Source: Dendrophyllia cribrosa (taxonomy: Eukaryota > Cnidaria > Anthozoa > Scleractinia > Dendrophylliidae). Taken from it: a stretch of 64,000 nt of DNA. Shown here piece after piece: positions 46,501 to 61,500 of the stretch. Position numbers and translations under genes: made by a program. Each line of letters starts with the position of its first letter. Position 1 is the stretch's first letter. The stretch lies in the NCBI GenBank assembly GCA_024195265.1, contig JAJLRJ010000008.1:23844958-23908957 (forward strand), in the 5' to 3' direction. The notes beneath the pieces are model-generated. The model saw only the letters and a list, made by a program, of their open reading frames with translations. It did no database searches and was not told the origin of the DNA.

Positions 46501-49500
46501 ATTTTGCAACCCTATTCTAGACTAAACACTGAAAAACCCTACTCTGTCCTAGACCTATTCCAGACTCGCTATTTTCCAGAAACTGGTTCACTATCATAGT
46601 TATTAGTTAAAAGGGGTCAGTAAAAATGCCATACTGCATGCTGTACCGATTTTTAAATGCCATTTGCCAGTAAACCTTGTCTGGACTAAATTCGTCATGT
46701 TACAACTGACCACTTTCGCGGAAAATAATACCCTATTCTAGACCAAAAATCTCTGATTACTATACCTTATCCCAGACTAAACTGCCTGAAAACCATACCC
46801 TTCACAACGGCACATACCTATATAGCTCATATATGGGAGTACCCTCCCCCGCCCCGGACTCATACATACACACAAGTTATTCATAAGTTACAAAAAAGCC
46901 GGTAAATGGGGGCTCACGAGTGAATGTAGTGGTGGCATGTACTACATGTAGTGGCTAAATGGAGAAGCAAGTCAGTGTAAGTTTTCAACTTGCATTTACA
47001 GTTCAATTTGGCTATGGTATAAGTAATTTTTAAATTTTGATTGTCTGTTCTTACAGGCTGTAGCACTTGATGATTCTGATGTGACTGTGTGGTATCATCT
47101 TGGAGTAGCAGCAATGAAGACTTTTGATCTTTGTTTGGCTCGACACTCATTTGAAGAGGTCTGACAATAGTGGCAAAATCCTTACAGTACCAGACAGATG
47201 TATATGTAACCTAACTGACAACTTGGAGCAAGTTGCATTAGCATGCAAACAGCAAACCTGTCAAAAATTTGAGACCCACAAAATGAATGCTAGGTACAAT
47301 TGAATTCATATTGTGGATCCCAAGTTTTTAACAGGTTTGGGGTTTGTGTGCAAATGTATTCTGTTAAGAGTTCTCTGTGATGTTACTTCTGTCCAATACT
47401 GTACTTTCCCTACTAATTACTGGCAGTACCAAATATGAATATAAAAAAGGGAAATACAAGATGCTTTGCACAATATCAAACAAAAATTAAGTATAACTTA
47501 CAAAAGAAGTGATCAATAGCCTTACTTTGAATGACCACACTTTAGCACTCAAAGGCACAAGTTTTTTTTCTCTAGGAGAGAAAGGTCTGGTTCTATAATA
47601 GTGTGTTATAGTCGTCTAAGTTTTCCTTAAAGGCCCAGTATCACCCATTCGGCTTTGCGGTCATTTGTTTTTGTTTTCAAATGACGAGCTTGCTTGTGAT
47701 TGGCTCTTTCAGAAATTTTCGACTGCGTTAAATTCAATCGTCGAGGCATTGGATGCGCAATGCATTTTTGGTGATACTGGGCCTTTATGTTAAAAAAAAT
47801 TACTTTATTGACATCTCCTTGTAAAATCCTAGCAAGAAAAAAAATCTTAAAAATCTTAGCAAGTTCCTAATATGAACCTGGTGGTCTTACATACATTTAC
47901 ATCCATGTGCATGTAATCCTATCTTGTATGATCCTCTTAGTCCTGAGCTGAAAGGGTCTAAAATAGGATTTTCCAGCAACATATAAGATCCTGTAAGATC
48001 CTGGAAAGAATCCTATTCCTTGTTAGGTTCTTGGTACTATCTTCATTGGGACCTGCGTGAACAAGCACCTTAATTTTTCATTCCGCTTCTGCTTTGGGTG
48101 ACGGCAAGTGATACCGCTGACCATGTACATGTAGATACCGGTATATACTGAGTTTTCTAGTTCATGTGTATCCACTCTTTTTGTAAATTGCTGGAGGACT
48201 TGGGAATTGACAACCTACCCACTTCCCCGCAGTGATGACCCCCACATCAACTTGGAGCTCTTCCTCCCTGTCATCTCCGTAGTAGCCGTATTTCCATACC
48301 TTAACAATACCCAGGGGTGATTGGAAGTAGGGGCTCTGGTGAGAGTTAATTACTATTTATAGGATCCTGAGTATGAGTTTACAGGATTGTACATGTACAA
48401 AATTCTACAAATGTGTTGTTTTGAACAGTAGAATAAGGAATATCTTCTACATTTTTCTGTTCATCTTCAGGGTTTGAAGTGTAATCCAAAGCACTGGCCT
48501 TGTTTAGATCTGCTCTGCACTGTGCTGTATGCTGTTGGAGATTACTACAGTAAGTGTAAATACTGTTAAGAAACAACTGAATTTACAGTACTTTTACAAA
48601 AAAATGGTCATGCAACCATTTAATTGATCTGAAAACTCATTGAACCATCAATTTTCTTAATAAAACCATGTTTTCATGGACCATTGGCGGCTTCAATAAC
48701 TGTTCTTTTTTTTTTCTTGCAGCATGCCTTGTTATGATTTCCAAGGCCTTGGAAAGAGATGAAGAGTATCTGAAAGGTTATTTTATTCACATGTTAAATA
48801 TGTTGGCATAATTTTATGTTTGATTGTAAAAAACGTTTTTTTATCTTTTTTTTTTACCAGGAATGGCTTTAAAGAATCAAATTTTTTCTGAGGAACCTGT
48901 CCTTAGGAGAGAATCACAACACTTAAGGTAACATTTATTATTATAGAGTGTAGACATGATTACAACATATATGTGACCCTCCATAGGAAAACACGTCTTA
49001 TCAGCAAAAGCGTTTTTTGGGGGGTTTGAGGTCACTTAGAAACCCTTTGGAAACCCGGTTTCGGGGGGTTTGAAACCCTTTGGAAACCCTTTGGAAACCC
49101 GTTGGAAACCCGTTGGAAACCCTTTGGAAACCCTTTGGAAAACCGTTGGAAACCCTTTGGAAACCCTTTGGAAAACCGTTGGAAACCCTTTGGAAACCCT
49201 TTGGAAACCCGGTTTCAGGGTTTTGAAACCCTTTGGAAACCCTTTTGAAACCCAGTTTCACTAAATTACAACATTTGATAAGACGTGTTTTCGTATGGAG
49301 GATCACATATTTTAATACCCAAGCCTGCTTAATGTGGTTTTTAATGTCATATTTATTTGTGCAGGAACTTGTTTATTTGCTGTTTGATGAATGATGAAGA
49401 GAACAAAAATGAAGAACAAAAGGTAGACTTAAATGGACACTGTCACCTATTTTAAGTATCACTTTAAGAAAAGCCAAAAAACATTTGTTTCAATGGAAAC

Positions 49501-52500
49501 CTTAAAATAATGGTCCAGTTTTGTTAACAAATGCTCTATCAGTGCACAGAAACTAGTATTCGTTATCTTTGGCTGTGGATGGCCAGGATGGAAATGGATT
49601 GCAACTTGAAAAAATTGGCCAATTTTTTCAAGTTCCTCCCAAGAGTCGTGGAAAAATCGCAGAAAAACTTATTATGGTTTGTTCTTCCTTGAAGAAATCA
49701 TTTGATATTATCTTCTTGGTGTTCTAAAAGCAATTTTATGTTTGAGCAAAGGTACTTTGTCATAATTATATTTAGTGTATTTTGAAAAAAAAACACAGCA
49801 AAATCTGCGTGACAATGCCCCTTTAAACAATGAACTGCGTTTCTACAATACAGTATAGACTAGTGCGATCATCCATGTGAGCATGGTGTCTTGTACATGT
49901 ACAATGTAGATGGTGTCTGGTATTCAAAAACCTAAGAGGAAGTCATTTTCAAAACCACCTTACTGTGAGCACCCGACAACTTTTTTACAATTTTCCACAA
50001 ATATATCACCAGCTAATTCTTAACTTTCGTAACTGCGGATATGTGTGAAGCAATAAAGTGAATAAAATCTTTGTATTTTGTTTAACTGTATTTTACACTC
50101 ATGTGATAAACACAAAGTGACAAAATTACATACCATTGTGCTCAACTTTGCGAGGAGGCGTGTACATCAATAGTCTAGTTTAGAATTCGCTATGGTCACT
50201 GAATGAAAGCATTGAAGACGCATTTTTACAGGGTTAGCCTCAATCTGAAGTGATAAATTCACAAATTCAGGCAAGAAGATGACCAGTTTAGAGCTCTGTC
50301 TATTGTTTAATTTTCAAATTTCATGCACCTTCTGCCGGTATTTGTGAAAATTTTACATCTGGTCGAGTCTAACCCTGAATCAATGTGTCATTGGTGTTTG
50401 AATTCAGCGGTAATTTTAAATACGAAAATGGCTTATTGAAATCACGCTTTCTGATTGGCCAACTTGTGAAAAAGTTTGTTGGGTGCTCATGGTAAGTGTG
50501 TCGCACTGTAAACAATTTGATGTAATTGTTTATAAAGACTTAAAAAATTGATTGATTGATTGATTGATTAGTACTTGTAAGTATCTATGTTGTGGTTCAA
50601 TTTTATCCTTGGTTCAAATTTTATTTTCCTTTGTTTTTGGCTATGGTAATGTACGATAATGAGTTTTAAACAAAGGAAAATAAAATTTGAACCAAGGATA
50701 AAATTGAACCACAACATCTATTCATTTATTGTTAAACCTGATTTTATCAGTTTGTTCAGATTATGGTTTGTCTATTTTGTTAGTTTTCAAAACAACAAAC
50801 AACATGTTTTATTTATTTGTTTATTCATGGCAAAGAAAGTTAAAACTTAGACAAAAATGAACAAACAAACAAATAAATATATAATTAAATGACTGAATAA
50901 ATAAGGAAAAGGGAGCCATAGGAGGTTAGTAATGGCAATCATACAGTTTTGAGTTCAATTTGTGATTTATTTGCACTAGTGGGTTTTTCAAAAGCGGCTT
51001 GTGCAATTTGAGCTTTTTGAAATAGTCATGAGTGCAAAAATTAATCACAAATAATCGAACGAGAAAACTGTATGATTACTTAGTAATAATTATACAATGT
51101 GTAACAGCATCAGTATGCCTTAGATTTTTTGTGATTATTTTTAGCCGACTTTCTCGTTATGTCACGATCATTGTACCGCTAGCAATCATGCGACCTTAAA
51201 CCGCAACGAAATTCGACGGGTTAACACGGGTTAACGCCGTCCCGGCCAAACTTTGCTGTAAAGCTCCCAAGTTGTTACATACAATAAACTCTCGCCTTGT
51301 GAAATTTGTGAGTACTCTTCATCAGTTTCCTGAATCTCTCCACCACGCAGAGCTGATGCCGCTACACAATGTACATGAGAAAATTTCAAATAAAGGAAGT
51401 GACTATCTTATTGCAGACAGGAAGTGAGCATTTGACACATATTTGACACTTTATGTACTGATTGAAAGACTTGTTATTGTTAATGTGTTTTTGTTATCAT
51501 GCAGTTTGTGAAAGAAGCCCTTCATCTCAGAGAGGAGAGGTTAAAACTTGTTGAGGCAGACAGGGCCGCGCCTCCTCCATATTCACCTATAAAGCCTCTG
51601 ACATCACATACGTAAGAACCTGTGTTTGTCAGTTTGTTTTGGATCATGCTGATTGTTAGATCTAAACACCTATATACAATCATGTCACTAATTAGGTTTC
51701 TCTTGGGTATTTAGCATACCTTGCATGTACGCTCATTAGCATTTTGTTATATAGCGGTGTTAAGTTTTTCTTTAGTTGGTCAGTTTTATTTTCCACCGTT
51801 GAGTTCAACGATACGCCTCGAGCAGTACATTAGCCTCTAGCAGAGTTCTCTAGGTTCTTCTACAGCGCCGTAAGCAATGTAAGTGTCCAAATTAGTTGTC
51901 AGACTTCTGTTTCGTTTCGCCTTTGCGTTAGTATTTGTACATTTAGTAAGTTAGTTATTTGTTTGTTGTTTCAGTTTCAACCTCATCTCATCTCAACTCA
52001 TCTTATCTCATCGTACCTATGTCATTCATCTTACTCGACTGATTATTTAATTGTCAACTCCGATTTGGAAGAATAAAATGAGCATTAAATTGTTGCTGTG
52101 AAGGACATTTTTCTAGAAGTTCGCCTCCGGCGGTTACACTGATCATATTTTATCATTCCAGCAAATATCCTGACCCCCACCCCCCTTCAGAAGGTTTTAT
52201 GGATTAATCCCCCATCCCCTAGATTCCAGTTAAACTTTAAACTTTTCTTTAAAAACATAGTAGCTTTTGACGCTCTTCTCCCCATCAGAATTTTAAATTA
52301 CCTTGCATGGGGGTGGGAGTGGGGGTTGGATATTTCCTGGAACCACACATTTACATACAGGGTGTATATGTTTTTCAAAACAGTTTAATCTTTATTTTCC
52401 TTTGTCTGATAATCATTATCATAATCTGAGACACAGTAAAGCAAAAATAAAACTGGTTTAAAAATTTTCTAACCTAAGAAAAATTTGAACCACAATATAT

Positions 52501-55500
52501 GCAATGCACTGGTCAGGGCTAACAACAAGGGCCTGGGACTAGGGAGTTTCAGTGTTTGAGCACCAATTACTTCAATACCAGAAATCAATTTTTTAACTTC
52601 ATACTGTACATGAAAATACTGGATGAAATGGAAAAAAAGACATTTAGAAAATTTAGTTATAAGTGGCCTTAATGAGAATTCTTGAATGTGCTTTTAAATT
52701 ACCAAAGGCAAAAAATAAAACAGAGGGATAAAGAAAAAACAACTCAGGGGCACAACTTACATGTATGTTCCACAAGGAAATAAGAAGTTGAAGAAGAAAA
52801 AGAAGATGACAACAACGAAGACGAAGAAGACCATTAAATAGTTTGAATTCATCATATTTCGTGATGCACTCAACTGGATGTAAAGAGGCTTGGATACAGC
52901 TAAATCTTTAATAATACTAACAATCTTATTTAATATTATTGAGTGGAAGTTAGCACAGTGAAGACAACACAGGTGATTTGAAATGTATTCTTTTCTTTTC
53001 TTTCTTTTTTTTTGCCATTTCTTTAAAGGTGGGCAAGCCTTGGTGAATGCTTCATTGCCCTCTATGATCACCTCACATCTCAGGATAATCCTCAGGTAAA
53101 AGATGTTCTGTCAAATAAAAACTTACAAAATAATAAATTAATAGTCTGCTGATTACGATAAAAGATGTATAACTCCCTCAAATGATGGAGCTATTTCCTG
53201 GCTTGGAACCATAAATAAGGACATTCACAAGAACTTATTTCATTGGACAGAAAGAGTGCAGCTGTCTAATGTAAAAACTTAAGGGACCTTTTTGGGATTC
53301 TAACAGACTTCTGCAAGACCCTTCAAATTTTGAAGGAGAGGGTCAATGGACTGTCTTTTGTCAAAACCTTCTGCTAACACTGGATGTATGTATTAAAACA
53401 ATTTGAAATTTGTTACCATTGATTTCACTGTTACGCGACCCTTCGAATCAAAACTACTTTGAGCAATTTCAATTTACTCTGCCGTCAATCATACCTAGTA
53501 GGAGGAGTTTGTATACTCCTGATTTGCATCGGGCATATTAAATTAGTGAGCTCCTCTGGTGTTGGACGTTTTATCGGCTTCAAAAGTTTGCATCGAAAAA
53601 AATTCGACGACTAGAGATGGGGAAAACCTCCTTCAACTTCCATGGAATATTTCATTTAGATACTGGCAAAATCGACTCCGCTGGCGAGCCGAGAAGTTTG
53701 AGCTTTTCCTGTTGTTATCAGTTACGGTTGACCGGTCATGTATCAACGGTAATAATATGCAAATGTGAACTGACAGTATAAATGTGGAAAACGAATGTAG
53801 TAACGACAGAAAATACCAGCGGAGTCGATTTTGCGAGTATCTAAATGAAATATTCCATGGAAGTTGAAGGAGGTTTTCCCCATCTCTAGTTGTCGAATTT
53901 TTTTCGATGCAAACTTTTGAAGCCGATAAAACGTCCAACGCCAGAGGAGCTCACTAATTTGATATGCCCGATGCAAATCAGGAGTATACAAACTCCTCCT
54001 TCTAGGTATGATTGACGGCAGAGTAAATTGAAATTGCTCAAAGTAGTTTTGATTCGAAGGGTCGTGTAACAGTGAAATCAGTGGTAACAAAAGCTATGTG
54101 TACTGTATGTACCATCCCTCTTGTGCATGCATGCTCATTGTACAGTATATCATTCCTGTTCTTTGACAGCCACTTGGTCGAAGGGTTGATCTAGAAGGAT
54201 ACTACAAAGCCATTGTCACACCAGGTAACTTGCATGTTTGATTATTTTTAAGGACCCAGTTCTTGTCAAACATTGGTACTTATTTTATGCCTAATGTGTA
54301 TAGTTTGTACATTGTAAGAATTGAGAATTTTTTTTACACAGAAACAGTGTTCATCATTATTTTGCTAACACTTAATTTTGTTGTTTCTTTTTTTATAGAC
54401 ATCTCCATGTCATACAGAGCCTCTGTTGTTAAAGTGCCAGATTATTCCAGCTCAAGTTTTTCTACAGAAGGCTTTTCAGTGTACAAGAATACCCAATCAG
54501 GTGAATGAACACTAATGAATGTTTCTTTGTTTGCATATCTGTTATCACTGAAGAAACAAAAAAGAGGTACCAATTAAGGAGTTGGAAGTTGCATGTCCTG
54601 TCTGATAAACAAACATTTCGGTAAAATTGATGGTTATTTCTTCTGCCGCAGTTCTTGAAATGGGAATGTAACCAGTTGACCTAAAGCAATGTTTTAAGTG
54701 TTTAAATAAATCAGCTGGGTAAACTGGTTAGGAGAATAAACATTAATGTTGGGCAATGTGGTACATTCCTCTCATTTAAACTAAATTAATATTCTAATAC
54801 CTGTTTCAAACAGCTAGTTAGGTCCAGTGCTAGTGTTAATTTAATATGTTCATCTCCTGGGAGCTTGCCATGTGGGTTTAATGGGTGTGATAAGAGATTT
54901 GTATTTTGTAACTGGTGTTTTCCTGTTTGAGTTGTCCAAATCGACTAAATTTAACCTAATAATGCACCATTACAGGGCTCGAAATTTAAAAAAATTCTCA
55001 ATCGCAATTTGCGAGTAATTCCTAAAATTTAGTCGCAAGTTCGAAAATTTTAGTCGCAAAAGAAAACTAAATACTATTATCGGAACTGAAAATGAGAGAC
55101 GAGAAATTTCTGAGAAAGTCTGAAAAAGTGCCTCGTGTTACACTACTTGGAAACCGCATTAATGAACATAAAATCGCAATTAGATCACGCAACATTCAAC
55201 GTGAATTTCGCAGGATTTTTCGGATAAAAATACAACTACCAGTTACAAATAAAACACAAGACTGTTGAATATAATTCCTTTATTAACTAGACCGTAAAAC
55301 AATCGCAAAATCGCGACTAATAGACAGATTTTAGTCGCAAAAGCAAAATCTTAGTCGCAAATGCGCCCGATACGGGCGCAATTTCGAGCCCTGCATTATA
55401 GGGATGTTAAGTGGTATGGAGTTCACAACTTTGGAGGTTAGTGCATCAAGCTAACCAAATAACCTTAAGTTTATATAAATGTGATACTTTTTTAGGTGAC

Positions 55501-58500
55501 AGTGACGAAAAGAGTAAGAAAGGAACAAAGAGAAAGAAGCCACCCCCAAGTATGATTGAAAATGACTTTCTTCCTAAGAGACGATCAGCAAGGGTAAGGA
55601 CTTGTAAATAATTATTATCTCAGTCTCAGATAAACAAGTTTATTCTTTGTTCTTCAATAATACTTATTTAGAGCACCTGTAAGTATGATGCATTTTTGTA
55701 ATCAGTTAAAAATTTCTATCCCATTTAGAATGATCTACTTAGAGTGGTTGTTTGTTTGTTCATTTTGGTATGAGTATTAACTTTCTTAGCCATGAATTAA
55801 TAATAAAATAAACAATAAATATCTTGAGTGACCTTCAGTGATCTCATAAAACTATAACATGTAATGTCAGCACATTCTCAAATATTCCTAGGTAGCTCGT
55901 ATAATAAATGTTAAATAAATGTTACATGTGCTTAAAAAAAGGCCGGCCTTCTGCTCTGTCCTATTGCCTGGCCAGAATACTGCTATCTAACAGTGGTACA
56001 TCTGTCTCATCAAGGTGAGAACAAACAAAAAGAAAGAGGAGGAAATTAACTACAAAGAATTGGTTATGTCATTTGTTCCTTCCCTCTTCAGGTATGTTTT
56101 TATAGAAAACTTAATTTTAACCAAATATCTCACACACCCCATCTTTATTCTGAAAAGGTTCTGCTTAGGACCAAAACACCTTTTTGGCACCATAATTTGT
56201 GACCCTCCACGGGAAAACAGGGATAAAGGTGATAGCACGCTCACAACACGCTTCCACTTTAAAACAAAAGAAATTGGTTTTAGCACGCTTAAAGCGTGTT
56301 CAAGAGCACACTTCATTAGTAAACTCCCTTGTTTCGTCGGACACACTAAGAACAATAAAGCGTGTATATACGAACAATGCAGTCAAACAAAGAAGCGTGT
56401 TAACCTTCGTAAACAAAAGCTAGCGTGGGACAACACTCTTAACGTGCGAAATAGCACAACACGCTTATTTACTGGTGTACTGAAAGCTTTCGAAATACAG
56501 AGAGAGTAGTGAGATTACACGTTGATGTAAACAATTACCTACCTACCGTTTTGTCTAATCTCAAATTGACCACATTATTTGATTGTAGCTTGACCTTGTC
56601 TAAACTATCGGTCGCCATTGTTGCGATGCAATTTAGAAATAAGGCGAGATACGGTTTTATTATTAACGCAATTCTTGAACTCAGTGTTTTAGCTGTCTTA
56701 ATAAGAACGCGGTGCAGTGTGAAGAAGCAGGCAATAAGCATACTTGGCAATGCGTGTTGTCAGAAGCTTATCACGTAGAAGCGTGCAACTTCCCCACAGG
56801 GTGCGCGGGTGCGGGACCGCACAATTCGGTCAAACCCGCACAATTCCGCACAATTCCTAAAAATCCGCCCAATACTGAAATATTTGCTTAAAATTTTAAT
56901 TAAATCAGGTATTTCTATTGATTACCAAGATTTCGAGAAACGTTTTAGGCTATTTTCAGTCCATTTTCCTTCCAAACAATCGAGATATCCCTCACTTTCC
57001 TGGAACAGCTCGAGCGGATCGATATATAAAAACAACAAGGCATTCTCTTCGCCGTCCTGGGAACTAGTCTAGTGGAGGGTCACATTTATTGCCAGCTGCC
57101 TGCCTTTCAGAAAATTGAATTAACTCTCAGAGATTGACATTTTCATTATTGTTCATTATTAAAACTTGGAACCATTTATTGATTTAGGGCTGTCATTAAC
57201 AAATTTGTTGCTTTTTCATTAACTGAACTAACTTAAAATGGTCCAAATTACTTGTAACATAAAGGCCCCATCAAGTGTACTCCCTGTAACAGATGTATCA
57301 GCCCAGCCAGCCATTGTTATTTTCTAAATCTGTGGTAGCTATATACAGTACTGGCACTTTGAATTCATTTTAATTGTTCACTTTTACATAATCCAAATTC
57401 TTTCACCATCTGTAACTATCTTGGAAATGTTGGCTACATTGAAGTAACCCTTAATTATCCTTTGTCCACACCGGATGTTTGATTAAACTACATGTATATA
57501 ATTATTACTACATAATTAAGGGCCCGATTATATGAGCTGGGCTGGCCCGGTTAGCCGAGCTGTCCCGGCCCGCCAAGATCTCGGCACGCCTGTTAAATGC
57601 AACAAAAATCAACTTTGCAATTATATGACAACCGGGCCAGCCTGGTGAGCCGGGATCCCGGTATCGCGATGCCGAGATCCCGGCTAACCGGGCTGAAAAT
57701 TTTCCATGTAACCGCGTTTACCGGGACAGCCCGGCTAACCGGGACAGCACAAAAATTTGCCTCTGAGCAAACCTGCTCACCTGTAAATTGCCCCTTTTCT
57801 CTTTAAATGATAAAGAGGTACACAAGAGTGTGTAAGCACAAAGTAAATGAGCTAAAATGCAAAAAAATCCTCAATTAAAACATTCTACGCTTTGTGGCAT
57901 TTTCAAAACAACAACTTTCAGCCAAAACCATTGATGCTTAATTTAGTTGTTGCCTGGGCTGGCTCGCTTCATATAATACCGGGCTGAAAGTCATCTTGGC
58001 AAAATGGGCCATTTCGGCTAACCAGGCAAGCCCGGCTCACATAATCAGACCCTAAGGCTGTTATCTGTCTAATCATTTCTAGACCCAGTGTGAGTGTTGA
58101 TGATGAAAGTAGCCAAGATAGTCTGGGAGATGGATCACAGTTTAGTCAAAGGTAAAGCTTGTTTGAGTTCTAAATATCCAAAAAGTAAAAAGGTTGCTCA
58201 TTATTAACATCCACCCCCATCTGATCAACAATTGATCCAGTTTTGAGTTTATAATTTTGCATTTTGAAGGAGTAACCAGTCGCAGGCTATAGATGGAAAG
58301 CTCGGGGAAGGTGCTTTTACAGGTGAGCTGAGCTGAGCTGTAAACATAGTTCTCTTGTTGTTGTTTTTTTTTAAAATGAAAAACCTACATACCGTACAAT
58401 AACACTCATCTGTTTTAATTTATAGTCACATTAAACCTATGAAATTTAACCTAACTTAAACATGACTGTCATTAGTAGAATCAACCAGCTTTTATGGCAA

Positions 58501-61500
58501 GCAACTAGTTAGAGTAATTACCAGCTACTTAAAGTTTGAAAATGACGAAAAGTAAACAGACAACAAGCAACTTTCCTTGTGGAGCCAGCTTCATCAAAAC
58601 CTAATGATGGCCCTGTAACCTTCTAGAAAGTTGTAAGATATCTGTGATATAATTTATTTTTACCCAGGTGATAGAAACACTTACGATGAAGTGATCTCAG
58701 GTGAAGCAGAAACGCTGGACATTCTCACTTTTGTCAAGGAACAGATGGAAAATGGGTAATTATTATTTTGGCTTAGAATAAAAGAATTTATTATTACTGT
58801 CCTGTAACAGTGTAAACATAGTATGATCACATTCTACAGACCACTGATACTCCTGGGTTCAAACCATTTACAAAGTTACTGTATGTTGCTATTTGAACAG
58901 CTTCTGACCTTCCCATCCTTTTTCTTTTAACAAACAGTGGAATCATTGACCTTATGAATCAGTATGGAATATGCCTTGCAGCTCAAAATAACAAGAAATG
59001 GTGAGTTTGAGTTTGAGTTTGAGTTTGAGTTTTTTAGCAGTTTATGGTAGTTGCTACTGACTGACTGAGTGGCAAACTGACTGGTTGGCTTGCTGGCTGA
59101 CTGAATGAATGGCAAACTGACTGGTTGGTTTGCTGGCTGACTGAATAAATGGCAAACTGACTGGTTGGCTTGCTGGCTGACTGTCTGAATAGCAAACTGA
59201 CTGGTTGGCTTGCTGGCTGATTTAATGTCAAACTGACTGGTTGGCTTGCTGGCTGACTGTCTGAATGGCAAACTGACTGGTTGGCTTGCTGGCTGACTGA
59301 ATGGCGAACTGACTGGTTGGCTTGACGGCTGACTGACTGAATGTCAAACTGACTCGTTGGCTTGCTGGCTGACTGAATGGCAAACTGACTGGTTGGCTTG
59401 CTGGCTGACCGTCTGAATGGCAAACTGACTGGTTGGCTTGCCGGCTGACTGAATGTCAAACTGACTGGTTGGCTTGCTGCCTGACTGTCTGAATGACAAA
59501 CTGATTGGTTGGCTTGCTGGCTGACTGAATGGCAAACTGACTGGTTGGCTTGTTGGCCGGCTGTCTAAATGGCAAACTGGCTGGTTGGCTTGTTGGCTGA
59601 AAAATGACAAACTGACTGGTTGGCTTGCTGGCTGACTGTCTGAATGGCAAATTGACTGGTTGGCTTGCTGGCTGGCTGTCTGAATGGCAAACTGACTGGT
59701 TGGCTTGCCGGCTGACTGTCTGAATGGCAAACGGACTGGTTGGCTTGCTGGCCAGCTGTCTGAATGGCAAACTGCCGGACTGGTTGGCTTGTTGGCTGAA
59801 AAATGGCAAACTGACTGGTTGGCTTGCTGGCTGACTGTCTGAGTAGCAAACTGACTGGTTGGCTTGCTGGCCAGCTGTCTGAATGGCAAACTGACTGGTT
59901 AGCTTGCCGGCTGACTGTCTGAACGGCAAACTGGCTGGTTGGCTTGCTGGCCGGCAGTCTGAATGGCAAACTGACTGGTTGGCTTGTTGGCTGAAAAATG
60001 GCAAACTGACTGGTTGGCTTGCTGGCCGGCTGTCTGAATGTCAAACTGACTGGTTGGCTTGCTGGCTGACTGAATGGCAAACTGACTGGTTGGCTTGCCA
60101 GCTGACTGTCTGAATGGCAAACTGACTGGTTGGCTTGCTGGCCTGCTGTCTGAATGGCAAACAGACTGGTTGGCTTGCTGGCTGACTGTCTGAATGGCAA
60201 ACTGACTGGTTGGCTTGCTGGCTGACTGAATGAATGGCAAACTGACTGGTTGGCTTGCTGGCTGATTGAATGTCAAACTGACTGGTTGGCTTGCTGGCTG
60301 ACTGTCTGAATGGCAGGCTGACTGTCTTAATAGCAAACTGACTGGTTGGCTTGCGGCTAATTGATTGTCAAACTGACTGGTTGGCTTGCTGGCTGACTGT
60401 CTGAATGGCAAACTGCCTGGTTGGCTTGCTGGCTGACTGAATGGCAAACTGACTGGTTGGCTTGCCGGCTGACTGACTGAATGTCAAACTGACTGGTTGG
60501 TTGGCTGACTGACTGAATGGCAAACTGACTGGTTGGCTTGCTGGCTGACTGTCTGAATGGCACACTGACTGGTTGGCTTGCTGGCTGACTGACTGAATGA
60601 ATGTCAAACTGACTGGTTGGTTTGCTGGCTGACCGTCTGAATGGCAAACTGACTGGTTGGCTTGCCGGCCGACTGTCTGAATGGCAAACTGACTGGTTGG
60701 CTTGCTGGCTGACTGTCTGAATGGCACACTGACTGGTTGGCTTGCTGGCTGACTGACTGACTGAATGTCAAACTGACTGGTTGGCTTGCTGGCCGGCTGT
60801 CTGAATGGCAAACTGACTGGTTGGCTTGTTGGCCGAAAAATGGCAAACTGACTGGTTGGCTTGCTGGCTGACTGTCCGAATGGCAAATTGACTGGTTGGC
60901 TTGCTGGCCGGCTGTCTGATGGCAAACTGACTGGTTGGCTTGCTGGCTGACTGTCTGAATGGCAAACTGACTGGTTGGCTTGCTGGCTGACTGTCTGAAT
61001 GGCAAAGTGACTGGTTGGCTTGCTGGCTGACTGTCTGAATGGCAAAGTGACTGGTTGGCTTGCTAGCTGACTGTCTGAATGGCAAACTGACTGGTTGGCT
61101 TGCTGGCTGACTGTCTGAATGGCAAACTGACTGGTTGGCTTGCTGGCTGACTCAATGGCAAACTGACTGGTTGGCTTGTCGGCTGACTGTCTGAATGGCA
61201 AACTGACTGGTTGGCTTGCTGGCTGACTGTCTGAATGGCACTGACTTTTGGCTTGCTGGCTGACTGAATGTCAAACTGACTGGTTGGTTTGCTGGCTGAC
61301 CGTCTGAATGGCAAACTGACTGGTTGGCTTGCTGGCCAGTTGCTGAATGGCAAACTGACTGGTTGGCTTGCTGGCTGACTGTCTGAATGGCAAACTAACT
61401 GGTTGGCTTGCTGGCTGACTGTCTGAATGGCAAACTGACTGGTTGTCTTGCCGGCTGACTGTCTGAATGGTAAACTGACTGGTTGGCTTGCTGGCTGACT

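Noticed and set aside
53559..54090. ORFs on both strands with the same residue runs
   Set aside because: They are mirror translations of the 681-bp palindrome.
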